From Zygnema cylindricum (Eukaryota; Streptophyta; Zygnematophyceae; Zygnematales; Zygnemataceae), in contig JBBHKE010000473.1 of assembly GCA_037447655.1 (NCBI GenBank), positions 74,738 to 138,737 of the forward strand: 64,000 nucleotides of DNA, read 5' to 3'. Both the position numbers and the translations under genes were made by a program. Every line of letters starts with the position of its first letter. Position 1 is the first letter of the stretch. Positions 1 through 11,757 of the stretch are shown here, piece by piece. The notes under the pieces are model-generated. The model worked only from the letters and a program-made list of their open reading frames with translations. It was not told where the DNA came from and ran no database searches.

Positions 1-861
1 TTCAACAATTTTGGATGAGTTCAAAAGGGCGTGAACAGTTGCAGCTTATATTATTTTTTCGTTGTTAATTGTGTTGGTAAGTTCGCTATGGTATGAGAAT
101 AAAGAAAAAAATAAAGAGGAATGGGGATATTTAGGAAAAGGTGAAGGGAATAGGGATTGGGAAGAATAGGGAAAAGAAAATCTTACTCCCGCACTTTTTT
201 TTCCTGTCTTTATTAGTCATTTCTTAGATTGTTGTGGTTTGTTGTTTAGATTGAAAAAAAAAGTTCGATGACCCTAAAATGTTTTCCTCTCGCTCTATTC
301 GATAATATTAAAGGCAAAAGTATAATGATTCCACACTTGAAGTGGCTTGCACCCAACACATATTTTTATATGTGGTTCTGGTAGTTTTGTTATGGTATCG
401 CTTGAATGGTTGTGTTAATTGTTGCTTTTTTATTATATTCGACGTTGACAAGTGCGGGAAAACTTGAGTAGGTTTTAACAACTTTTCTCACTTAAAAAAC
501 AACCACTTCATTGATTGTGAAATTTGCAAAATCTTAGTAGTATGTTGACAATTTTCCACACATAAAAAGTAATTAATGGATTCAACGTCAAATCCTCACT
601 CAATTGTACCATACTGAATTGTACCATGTTTTTAAAATTGTGTACTTAAATTGTAGTATTCATTAAAGAAAAAGCTATTATGGCTAGAAAAGAGACGGTA
701 AGACCATGAAAGTACAAAATATGATTGTGACTAAAAGTAATTGATGACCATCAAAGTAAAAGACAAAAATAAGTAAGGACTAAAATCACAACAAACGTTA
801 TAAACAATAAAAGCTTAACAAAAATAACATAAAATAAAAACCTCACGAACATTAAAAACTA
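1..861. other. AT-rich intergenic sequence, no gene seen
   Basis: I find no exon-like coding stretch or recognisable RNA gene here. The sequence is AT-rich with short poly-A and poly-T runs and ends where the first TA-flanked MITE begins. It may be the end of a neighbouring gene's flank, but nothing supports that directly. Confidence 0.5.
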
Positions 862-1961
862 CATTGCCAATCGCTATTAGCGTATGTATACTAATTTCGT
901 CCCGTTTTTTTTTTCAAATTCTCAAATACCATTACTTATTCTGTTTTTTTCTTTACGCCATTTGGGGTTTTTTTCCAAGTACCGTACAAAACGAAAGTAC
1001 GTTGTCTTTTAAATATTGTGGTGTACGGTCAGTGTCAGACCGTACAAAATCTTACTTTTTTAAGTGAAAAAATATAATTAATGGGTTTTAGTAACCGCAG
1101 ACGCATGAGAATATGTGCTCTAAAAAGGGTATGAAATTGGGCTGTCAAATATCACGTCCGCACATAATCGTCCAACAACCACGTTTCGACTATGTGAACG
1201 TACGATTTGTGTACGATTTGTCATATTTTGTAAAAGTACCTATATTAGTGTGAGCATGTTTGCGACCGACATTTTTTTTTTTTCAAAGACCCAAATTAGC
1301 ATTAGTAAACAATTAGAATGTATGTTTTTTTTTTTAATTTTCAAATACCTAATTAGTGTAAATCACTGTAATTATTCCTATACGCTAAAGAAACCTGTAC
1401 GCTACACCGCGCATCGCTATTAGTGTTAAAGTTACTAATTTGGGTTCTTAAAATTTTGTTTTTTTTTTTCAAATAGGATACATGATTTTAATTTTTCCTT
1501 GACGTTAATTAAGGTACCCTACAAAATAGCGTAACGACTGAAAGTACAATAAAATATAAATAGTGTGGTGTACGGTCGATGTCATACCGTACATAAATGT
1601 ACCTTTTGAAGTGAAAATTTTACAATAATTGAATTAAATTATACGCGCTCGCATAGGAACGTGCGCTCAAAAACGGGATTAGTCTGACACGTAAACTAGT
1701 CTGGACATGTACGGATATTCAAATTTCACGACGGCGTACGATTTCTAATATTTTGTACGGATTCATATATTAATGTATATAATCGTACGGCGAATATTTC
1801 ATTTTTGCTGTTCCCAAATTAGCATAATGCCGAAATTAGAGTACACCTTTTAAAAAGAAAATAACAAATTCTTAATTAGCATCAATTACGGTAAATTTTC
1901 TTCAACACTATTTAAACTTTGACACTAATAACGATTCGCGGTGTAATAGCGATTGGCGGTG
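862..1961. mobile_element. TA-flanked MITE, outer copy of a nested pair
   Basis: The left end reads CATTGCCAATCGCTATTAGC after a TA, and the right end is its imperfect inverse, ATAGCGATTGGCGGTG followed by TA. Another member of the same family sits inside it near the right end (1405-1943), so two right termini follow each other directly. The TA target and the terminal inverted repeats fit a Tc1/mariner-type (Stowaway-like) non-autonomous element. No transposase reading frame is present. Confidence 0.7.
1405..1943. mobile_element. TA-flanked MITE, inner copy (539 bp, long subtype)
   Basis: It begins CACCGCGCATCGCTATTAG after TA and ends CTAATAACGATTCGCGGTG before TA. The interior contains ACGGTCGATGTCATACCGT-type sequence shared with the long copy at 45100-45868. 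It lies within the outer element 862-1961, so it is the younger insertion of the two. No coding capacity is visible. Confidence 0.8.
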
Positions 1962-3790
1962 TACCCTGACCACTTATTTCAAAATTGAAAGGGTGCCGTC
2001 GGCCCAAAGCCTAAGGTATGCCACACTAAATGTAGCCTAGATGACGCATGTGCTGATCATTTCTGCTGTGCAAACTTGCCGTGAAAGACAGCTTAAGCTT
2101 TTGTGCGTGTGTTCATGAGCTGGAGTGGTCCGCGTGAAACGACTAACACCTATTTTTAGCATTTACAAGCGCCTAAAATATTCCACGTCATAAGGAATTA
2201 AATTTGAAGTAATAGCTTTCAATTAAACCCCACGCTATATATTTCTGAACATTAACAACGATTCTTGGTGTCCTGAACTCACGCATAATCCATGTTTCGT
2301 TTGACGTATACTTAATTACTTATACACTTTGTGCTCATTAATTAACTTATTTTAACCTGTTTTTCCAACCAATCTCCGTCCAAGATTTCGTGAGATCTTG
2401 TCCAGGTTCTTTTTCTGCCCTTCTGGCCTGAGAAAGTACGATCTCCGTACCATCATCAACCAAACATGATACTTAATTTCATCCTTTCGATATTGAAAAT
2501 CAGATCAGAAAGTACTAGTTTTAGTTAAAGTGATGATTGTACGTGTACTTTTGGTTAGTTCGTGGAAGCCACATCTGGCTAGTTTACCGCCCCGCAGGAT
2601 ATCCACGTGGTGGTCATTTTCACCTCAAATATTTACAGTATATTCCGCCTTTTTGTGCCACTTTCCGTTTGCTGCGCCTTTGATTCTCTAATATTCTCAG
2701 GCACTGCTGGCCCTCCTTTTCTGGATTTGCCGTGACCTCTTCGTCATCTTGTGTTGTCACAGAATCAGAGTAACGTACGATTGGATAGTCTTTTTCTTTG
2801 TGTTCACATATGGCAACATGATTGATATTTCACAGCCGATGGCATGATGGTGTTAGGCTGTGCGTGTTAGGCTTTCACATAGCCGAATATGTATGTATTT
2901 CACAGCGCGATGGACATCTATATTGTGCTTATAGTGGGCTGACGTGTTGCCCCCTCAGTGAAGAGATGCCAACCAGCTCAAGTATTGCTGCTGCCACGTG
3001 GCGGAGCATTGGTCACCACGAATAGGGCAGCGCCAGGCCAATAGAGAAGGGCCTAGTCACAGAAATATGTGATCTCTTCCTTTGATATTACTTCTCGGTA
3101 ATTGATTAATTGTATTGTACAGAAACAATACTTCTTCAATACTTCTTATTTTTTTCTCTTTAGAAAGTGGTCCAGTAACAGCGACTTTTTAGCATTTCTA
3201 AGAAATTTCTCGAGTGGAACCTTTCATTCCTAAGCTTTTGTAGTACACTACAGTACTGTACTGTACTGTACTTTATTGTACTCAAGCACGATGTACATAT
3301 ACACAAGTTTTTGTTTATACCTTTGATGCAGAACTGCAATATATCATATATAAGGTGGCAATATTCCGGCAGGACGTTTTTCTTTTTAGGAGAAAAGTTA
3401 CTGACACAAAAAAGTTAGCAAAACCTTGATTATATTCTTCACTACTATTAACCCCGTAGTGCTTTTTATTTTATTTTTTTTCTTATTAATTCAAAAATGT
3501 CATCTGATGATTGCATCTGAGGTTTATCAGCCCGAAGATCTTCATATTTTGGATGCTTGAACTGCCAGCTGCCCATCTTGCTGCCAGCTGTCATCTGTGC
3601 ATCAGCTTTGCATCAGTTTAGTGTAAACTGAGTGGGCCGTACAATAGTTGTTACACATAAAGAAGCACAAGGTTGTTGTAAGTAAATAGTAAAAATAGTG
3701 GTCGATAGTGAAAACAGTGGTCATACACAAAAAAAAAGACGAGGTTTTATTTTCACTTTACAACTTTAGATTGCTATTTTGAGGGTAGCC
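1962..3790. promoter_or_regulatory. Intergenic region upstream of the VTT-domain gene
   Basis: No exon-like sequence is seen. The last few hundred bases before 3791 must hold the promoter and 5' leader of the plus-strand membrane-protein gene, but I see no clear TATA box or known element that fixes a start site. A short GTAC-rich palindromic run (ACTGTACTGTACTGTAC) lies near 3250-3275. The role is inferred from position only. Confidence 0.4.
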
Positions 3791-6700
3791 ATGGCTGCTG
3801 GTTTGCAAAGATTATCTTTGCACAGTTTTACTGACTGTAATACTGCAACTTTAGAGTCACTTTCTCACCAGAGACGGAATTTATCGCATCGGTCTTTACC
3901 GGTTTCCTCAGCGTCGTCATCATCATCATCATCATTCAAATTAATCTCCTCAAGAAAAATACAAATAAAAAAAAAACAAATATTTGTTAAGTCGCGGGAA
4001 AATGTCATCTGCTCAGCTTCTTTGCAAACTGAGGAGGATGAAAGGCTTTTGAAGAAAAGAGATGATATACCAGAGGCCTCTGTATCAAGAGACATTCACA
4101 GAGGTTTAGAGAAAATAGACTCTCAAAGAAGTTTGGGAAATGGTTCTCATAGAGTATCAGATCGGGCTTCGAAAGAAACATTGACGTCAACTACGAAAGG
4201 AGAGGGAGGGGGAGAGGGCAAAGGAGAGGGAAAGGGAGAGGGGGAGAATGTGGAAGGACCATTTTCTTCAGAAGGTTTAATTACAGGTTCAGTATTGGCT
4301 GTCTTAGTAATAGTGGGAATTCTGGTAGGAGTTAGTGATTCCGGGGTTAATCTCAAGGAGACTCTCACTAATGCCATTGATTACTTCGAGCAACTAATAG
4401 AAGGTAAGAAATAAAATAAAACCTTGAAGATTTCTGATACAAAAGTTTATTTTAACAGTTTATGCGAGTTTTTGCAAGTATATGGCTGTTGCATGATTTA
4501 TATTTGATGTAGAGAAATTTCACTTTGTTTTTTTTTTTTTTTTAAGTTGGTCGTCAATTGTAGTAACCAATAAAAACCTTCAATCGAAAGTTGGAAATTA
4601 CTGATACGACAAGGCAGTTTACTCTAGATTTGAAGTACAGTACATGATTGTTCTAGATTTTATTTTTGATGTAGGGCAAGCACTGTTATTTTTTTTCTTT
4701 TTTTCTTTTTTTTCTTTTTTGTTTAGGGGGTAAGTTAGTCATCAACGTTTGAGAGTACTGGAGGGCAATTGTAATATTTAATAATTCACTAGAGTGGCTA
4801 TCGTTATTTTAGTTAAACATTTTTCGGGCAGTCATAAGTACTTTCTTTCATTTTTAATCGCGACTTCGTGTCGAAGAGTAAGACCATTACCTTTTGTTTG
4901 TTTTGCCTCAAAAAAAAAATGGTTGATCTCAAAGTCAAACACCTTTGACTGCCTGAAAAATGCCTATTGATGGGTGGTGTACACTGCCTATCGTTATTAG
5001 CGTTAAGGATTTAATAGTGTTAATGTGGAATTATAATTTATAATACTAATGCAGTGCAAAGAGACCCGGCAGATTGTAGTCCACTCCCTTAAATAGTGTT
5101 GTTAACACTATTTTATGATTCTCGGCCAAAAATGTTGCGACCAAATTAGTGTTATTAACTTTAATAACGATGGGTGGTGTAGCGAGTATGTCCTTGTCAC
5201 CCCATTCGAAAGATTATTTGCTGTTTGCATACTGAATAAACAACTTGATTTGAGTTTTCTCTGTAGGGAAGAAGACAACAAATCATTAATCATTTTCGGA
5301 TAGCCTTCTGTATGAGATTTTAAAATTTTGAATTTATTTCAAACGTTGGATCAATAAAACCTAACGCTGAATTTGAGTAGTCTCTGTAAGAACGGGTACA
5401 TCAAGTCATTTTTGAGTAGCTTTGTATATTTTTTGAAATTTTGCATGTTGATTTACTAAGTTCTACTCTGGATCCATGAAATCTACCTTGAATTTTGACC
5501 AACATTTGTCCATGGAACATACACAATTGTTCATATAGAATTGGCTGTACGGAATTTGAACACATATAATTTGTTGTACATAATTTGAACAACTATATGG
5601 TTGTACGGTATCTGAACACATATATAATTGGTTGTACTTTATTTGAACTTAAACGTAATTGGTTGTACAGAATTTGAACATAAATGATTGGTTGTACGGT
5701 ATTTGAACATTGTATAATTGGTTGTACAGGTTTGAACATACATAATCGGCTGTACTTTATTTGAACTTCTATAATTGGTTCTATGGAATTTCAACAAATA
5801 TGGTTTTACGGAGTTTAAACATAGAGGATTTTTTGTTCGTAACTTGCATACTTCAAAAATTTTCTTCAAAACCGCTTTGAATTTCAGATATCGGAAATGG
5901 CACGATGTGGGAAATCCCTACAAGCTTCCCACACTTTTTTTTTTCACAATTTTTTTTCATAGGTCCACTAGGGAGGGGAGTGATAAGCTCTCTCTTGCTG
6001 GTCAGATTATTATAGTTTTTTCTGTGATGAGATTCTTGTGTACCCATCAAGTTTCCTTGAGGTTTTTCATAGTAGACGTTTCTTAGTGTTATTTAACTCA
6101 AAAGTTTCTCACTATTTTGAAAATGCTTTTGTTTTGGGTATATGGTACAGGTCTTGGACCAGCTGGATATGTTGTGTTTGTCCTCGGATATGCTTTTTTG
6201 GAGGTGCTTTAATTTCATTTTTTATTTCATTTTTCTTTGCTCATAGTAACGTATATTTATTGGAAAAAAAATATGTGCTCAGTTGTTCTCTTACACTTAG
6301 AGATTATTGCAGAGAGAGAGGAGAGAGTGGGAGGGAGAGGGCGAGAGAGGAGTGCAGAGAGAGAGAGAGAGAGCTGGATAGTGTGGAAGAAGCTCCCCCT
6401 CTTGTCTGTTGTTAGGTCTTCATTGTTTTACCCTCAAGCTGTGGTGTTGCAATACAGAAGTTTAGCATTAATTGTGCTTCTATTTTTATCCGTTCTTATC
6501 CATTTTTTCCAGTTTCTCCAGTTATTTATTATTTGATCCATTTTTGTCAATTAGTTTTTCTCCAGAGGGTAGCAATTCCATTCCATTGTTTTGCCCTCAA
6601 AGTTTTTCTCATATTTTCTATCCGTTTTTGTTACAGATGGTGGCAATTCCTGCCATACCTTTGACTATGTCTGCCGGGCTTATTTTCGGAGGTGTTGTCG

Positions 6701-9700
6701 GTACATTATTGGTCACTCTTGCCGGAACTGTAAGAATTTACAACTATTTTATATTTATTTCTTTTCTACTCTATTTCTGTCTGTAATAGAGTTCAGAGAT
6801 TGCCAAATTATTTATGGTGGTTATTTTCTATCAGACTTTATGTGATAGAGGAAAGAATTCACAAAATCGCTGTATTTATTTTCTCTTCTTCTTCCTACTG
6901 GACAGTAATCACTGTAATTGCACAGAAATCTATACCTTTTTTTTTGTAAAATCGTAGTTTTCTGTACAGATATTATGTGTAAGCGCCAGTACGGCCAGTT
7001 TGTAGGCAGTTCCTTCGTTAATGTTGTTGGTCTACTGCAATTTTTATGTTTTTAAAGAGAGGGAACCAGAAGTTGCGATTGTTTTTTACGAAATATTAGT
7101 TGTAACAGAATTATTGTTTAGTTTTGTCTGCTTTGCTAGAAAAGGAGTCTATCATCATGCTGTTTTTATTTTTTCTTTTACATTTTTTTTTTAATCAGTT
7201 GTCTTGCATGCTATCCGATTGTTGGCATGGTAATCTTATGAATTTTTGGGGCATTTATTTATTTCTTATTTTTGTTTCTGTTTTTGCTTTTCTTTTTTCT
7301 TTCCCTTTACTTTTCCTTTTCCTTTTTCCTTTTTTTTTTCCTTCTCCTTCTCCTTTTTTTTTTCTTTTTCTCTTTGTAATTTCTTGCATGGCATGGGAAA
7401 CTTATGATTTTTTTGGGATCTCTCTGTATATCCTTTTTTTTCCTTTCCCTTTCCCTTTCCCTTTTACTATTACTTACACATTTTTGGGACATCTCTATAT
7501 GCCAGTTGGCAGCAACTGCCGCGTTTTTGATATCTCGATATGTGGCGAGGGATCGAATTTTGTCTTTATTGAATGGAAATAAGAAGTTTTTGGCGATTGA
7601 CCGTGCGATTGGAAACGATAGCTTCCGAGTGGTGGCACTCTTACGACTAAGTCCCTTATTGCCCTTTTCAATTGGAAATTATGTTTATGGCCTCACTTCA
7701 GTGAAGCTGGCACCCTATATTCTTGCCAGGTGTGTCTCATGGCAAATGTTCCCCTGAAGTGGGAGGAGAGGTAGGAGAAGAAAGGAGGAAGAGAATTAGG
7801 AGTGAGAGAGGAATGGGAGTGGAAAGAGGAGAGAGAGAGGATAGGGAGAGGAGAAAGAGTGGAGAGGCAAAGGAGATGACGAGTCCAAAGAGAAAAGGCA
7901 ATGAATAATTCACCTCCTAAGGGTATCTTGTTAAATTTGGGGGAGGTTGCTGGAACAATCATGTCATCCATTGTTTTCTCTATCAAACACTAAAGCTGGG
8001 AAAACTTTCTATATTATTTGCAATGCATACTGGGAAAGTTTGAACAAATTTTTTACAAGTCTAACTTTGACATTTTAAGCTGGGATCGTTTTTTTTATTT
8101 TCAAAGGGCAATTCGTTTTACATTTTAAAAGGCTATATCCAAAATTCCAGGGTGGCGATGATTGTTTTCTCTTGTAATGGTATTTGTTTCTTTTCTTTGT
8201 ATTTGTCGTTTTCCTCCATTGTTCAGCTTTATTGGGATGTTACCGGGGACTTGGGCTTATGTCAGTGCCGGCTCCTTCGGAAGATCTCTTCTGGTACATA
8301 TTTCTCTCCCTCTATTACTGTTGATAACTTCACTTGTTGGAGATCCTCGTGCAGGTTGTGATCTTATGTGATGTTATTCGACAAAAAAAGAATCAATCTC
8401 TAATTTTTGTGCTAAAATTGATACACTTTTCACCATATGATGTAGAGATTTTCTTGTTTAAAAAGTTCTTCAATTGTTTGAGTAGTCAAGAAGAAATGCA
8501 ACATCCAGTTATCCCAAGATTAAAATCGATATTGGACCTTTTCCTATACGTCTCCCTTCTCGTTCTCTAATATTTAATCTTGTTTATCAACTAAAGGCTA
8601 CGCTAAGTACTCGGCTGGTCGTTGTTACAGGGATAACTTAGGTGCTGATACCAAATAGCAGACTAAAGATAAGTGGTAATATTTCATTAAACCGAAAACC
8701 GAAACGTGAATATTCAATCTAAATACGTACTATAGTGCATATTTATATTATACTTTTGTAACCAAACATTGTGAACCATGCAAACTATTGTTTATAAAAC
8801 AAGGCCCATGCAAGGAGCAATAGTTTTGTTCTCGAGATCGCAAAGTCAACAGCTACACTGCATCACTATTATTGTTAGCGACTCTTACTCCGTCAACAAA
8901 CATCACAAAATAGTGTTAATTACACTATTTAAGGGTGTGGACTACAAGTCACCATCTCTCCCTACACTAATTACTATTATACATTCTGATTCCGCATTAA
9001 CTCTAATAATTTCCTTTACAAAGATAGTAGTGATCTCAGCTATCAATACTAATTTGCATGTTTTATGACCATTAACTGAGCATCAGTGCTCAATATTACA
9101 GAGTCGACTGTTAGCTTTTCATATTTCTTCTTGCGTAGTTTTTTATTTTTTTAGTTCAGTCAAAACAATCTTTTTGGCATCATGCCTCTGCAGTTGTCTG
9201 TCTTTGGGGAATTATTAGCGGAGTCATCTTTTTGCTAAGTGGGTACAACTCTCCACCAATATGTTTTTTTTTTGGTGTGTGCAAGCAGGACTAAGGTGTC
9301 AAATAGATAAGAGTCTCTATTGACAAACACTGTAAATCCAGCCAATAGCAGATTTCATATTCCTTGTGGAACAAAGAAATGTTCAAGCTATGTTTCAAGC
9401 TGGAACTTATGGTCTCATACCTTTGAACCAATCACTTTGTCAAAGAGTCTTAGAACTTATTCAGAATCGGTGTTTACTTGATAAGCCTGGGAGCTATCGG
9501 AAATTGACATAATGTTGAGTCCACTGGAGGATAAGAGGATGTCGTAGCAATAGCGTTTGAATTTAGTTATGTATTTACATGGAGAGTTTGGTGGATACAG
9601 TATCTCAAGTTGCCGTTGAAAAACTGTCTTAAATCATACTTTTCTAAGTTGTTTTAATTATATTATGTGTAATTATATCATTGGAGTTCTAGTTCTTAGA

Positions 9701-10527
9701 TACTGACTATATCTTCACGAAATAATGGGAATGCAATTTGCTGAGTAAACACTAAATTGGACCATGAAGGATGTGACTTAAAAACGAGAGTTGTTCTTTT
9801 ACATGTAATTATTAGATAAACTTCTACTTCGAACGACGGGCAAATTTTCGTCCACTCAGAGAGTTTGGGCCATATTTTTACTTATTACTTACTCAAGACG
9901 TTGATTCGGTTTCCAGGAAGCAAGAAGAATTCTTCTGTAACATAAATGTAATAGGCAAATTTCTTATTTAGAAGGATCTGCAATTTTTTATTTTTCATCC
10001 ACTTAATAATTTTGGCCAATATTATGACTTATTGAAGACGTTGGTTCGGTTTCCAGAAGCAGGAAAATTCTTTTGTACTTAAATGCAACAGACAAATTTC
10101 TTACTTAGAATGACCTACAACTTTTTTTCATTTTCTTCTTGCCCAATGTTACTTGTTACTTACTGAGGACGTTGGTTGGGTTTACAGGAGGCGGAGGGAG
10201 GGAAGGTAGAGAACACATCTCAGCTTATAGCTCTTGCGGTGGGAGTACTTGTGACTATTGGAGCTGCCGCATATGTCACAAAAGTGGCCAAGGTTCATCG
10301 CTTTTCCCTTTCCTTTTTTGGAGCAAGACATGTTTTGTTTTGGGTTCTGTGTCTGTTTTCTTGTTTGTGTTCTGTTATTGTTTTTGTGTTTGTGTTTAAA
10401 ATTTGAAGATAATTGGTTTTCATAGTTTTAAAAGGTTTAAAATGTGGATATTGGGCTATGTTCCTAATGACTCCTTGGATGGTAATTGTCATTGCTCCAG
10501 GGGGCGTTGGACGACATTGACGACTAA
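3791..10527 (+). CDS. Plastid-type TVP38/TMEM64 (VTT, DedA-like) membrane protein
   Basis: Seven exons join in phase: 3791-4403, 6151-6203, 6637-6729, 7506-7729, 8227-8293, 10188-10292, 10501-10527, giving 393 residues. The ATG at 3791 lies in a good context (GCCATGG). Residues 1 to about 75 are Ser/Arg-rich and acidic-poor, like a plastid transit peptide; a Gly/Glu/Lys low-complexity stretch near 136-152 precedes a membrane segment near 161-180. The VTT core follows: GPAGYVVFVLGYAFLE, AIPAIPLTMSAGLIFGG, then FRVVALLRLSPLLPFSIGNY, YGLTSVK and GMLPGTWAYVSAGSFGR, then a last membrane helix and the acidic tail ALDDIDD. These blocks match the plastid branch of plant SNARE-associated/TVP38 proteins (Arabidopsis At1g22850 type). 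Relatives in the VTT superfamily act in membrane lipid scrambling or transport; the plastid branch's substrate is not known. Intron 1 holds MITEs and a tandem repeat. A poly(A)-like AATAATAAATT lies near 11155. Confidence 0.93.
4793..4979. mobile_element. Degenerate TA-flanked MITE in intron 1
   Basis: The left side reads GTGGCTATCGTTATTTTAG and the right side CTATTGATGGGTGGTG before TA, which are diverged forms of the family termini. It abuts the better-preserved copy at 4982-5179, sharing the TA between them. The exact left boundary is uncertain. Confidence 0.45.
4982..5179. mobile_element. TA-flanked MITE (198 bp, short subtype) in intron 1
   Basis: Starts CACTGCCTATCGTTATTAGC after TA and ends AATAACGATGGGTGGTG before TA. 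The interior has the short-subtype core: a GGCAGATTGTAGTCCACTCC motif followed by CTTAAATAGTGTTG and its inverse. The same core occurs at 45290-45340, 55110-55150 and 57950-57990. It sits in the first intron of the VTT-domain gene. Confidence 0.8.
5515..5815. repeat. Tandem repeat of about 28-33 bp in intron 1
   Basis: Around ten diverged units of the form ATAATTGGTTGTACGGTATT followed by TGAACAT run head to tail. Units vary in length and contain TTGTAC plus TTTGAAC. The array lies inside the first intron of the VTT-domain gene and is non-coding. Confidence 0.8.
7270..7465 (+). repeat. Pyrimidine-rich tract upstream of exon 4
   Basis: The sense strand holds near-uninterrupted T and C, including CCCTTTCCCTTTCCCTTTT near 7445-7465, ending about 40 bases before the exon 4 acceptor at 7505. 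It probably strengthens the polypyrimidine tract of that acceptor; this is inference from position. Confidence 0.6.
8856..9039. mobile_element. Diverged TA-flanked MITE in intron 5
   Basis: Left end CACTGCATCACTATTATTG follows TA; the right end is a diverged inverse near AGTAGTGATCTCAGC. The interior has the short-subtype core ACTATTTAAGGGTGTGGACT. It lies in the 1.9-kb intron between exons 5 and 6 of the VTT-domain gene. Confidence 0.65.
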
Positions 10528-11757
10528 GTGGACAAAGACTATCTGATGTGAATTTATGCAAATATATCCGAGAATGTTCGACCATATGCATTCTTCACAG
10601 ATTGGCATGGCAGAGGACAAGCATGAGTGTTGAAAAGATTTTTACAATTCTTTTCCTTCTTCAAGCCATTTTTAGGGTCTTTAGATGTGTTGCAAAGGAG
10701 TACAGGAGGGTTTTGTTTTGTTGGTTAAATATTTTTTGATCGAGAAAAAAATATTTTGATATGTCTTGGTTTAGGTGTTAAACCTGGTCCATCCTGGTCC
10801 ATCCTGGACCATATTGGCTTTGATATGTTGCACCGGTGCATCTTCAGTAAAAAAGTGTGTGTTGCCTAGCCTAGAAATGTTTGGCCCAAGTGCAAGAGTT
10901 AACTCTGATGTAAAAGGAGTTAAGTTCCGTGATGAGTTTGTGTACATCAATTTAACGCTGGGGAATATCTTTCATTGGATCAAATTCGTGGAGCATGAAT
11001 GACTCCAGTTTAATTCTACATCTGGAAATTAATCACCTGGAGGCTGCTCAAATTGAAATCTTGTCTTCAATTAGATGTAGTTATTGACACAGTTTAATGT
11101 AACTCTTCAAAATTTGCATATTATAATGTACATTGGTGTAATAGCAGTGTCTTGCAATAATAAATTGTGAAAATGTTTACACACTTTCAATATTGTTTTT
11201 CAACACAGCCGTGTTTTGACAAGGTATTATCCAAAAAAAAAATATGTTTGTAACTCTGCATATGTGAAGTTGATAAGAGAGCTTGCAGCCCATCAAGTCA
11301 CATTCAAAGGGCCTCCCTGAAATATCTGAGGGAAATGTTCTATACCTTGTCAATCAGTGCGTCAATGTTGATGTTGATTATTGGATCTTACTAACTGGTG
11401 TCACAATATGGAGTCTCAAATGTCTATATGTGTAAGGATGGCATGTTTGCAAACTAGTAAACACATGTTTCATTGCCCAATAATGCTACCAGACAATTAC
11501 CATGTGTGATGTCATGTGCAGCGTATTGGAGACAAATCTGTTCTATTACAAATGTGTCAAGAGTTTGATGTATATACTGGTTGAAAGCCATTTTCTTTCG
11601 CTGGAAACTTAAGACTTTGTACATAATACGTATATAACAAACCAATATTATGCTAAATTATTCTAAGCTATATTTGCACATTGATTATGGAAGCCTGGGG
11701 GTCTGCAGCATCTCTTCAATGTGAGTGGAATAACTAGACTGACTTGCATAATACAAA
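10528..11757. other. Convergent 3' flanks of the VTT-domain and WEE1 genes
   Basis: The two stop codons face each other with 1.2 kb between them. The first part is the likely 3' UTR of the plus-strand gene, ending near the AATAATAAATT at about 11155. The remainder belongs to the 3' flank of WEE1. No independent gene is seen. Confidence 0.6.

Noticed and set aside
3865-4377. Minus-strand reading frames opposite the first exon of the VTT gene
   Set aside because: Shadow frames caused by the TCATCA run and the GGGAGA-type repeat; no conserved motif.
8590-8655. Fragment reminiscent of large-subunit rRNA (ACAGGGATAAC)
   Set aside because: Only about 11 bases match; surrounding sequence does not look like rRNA.
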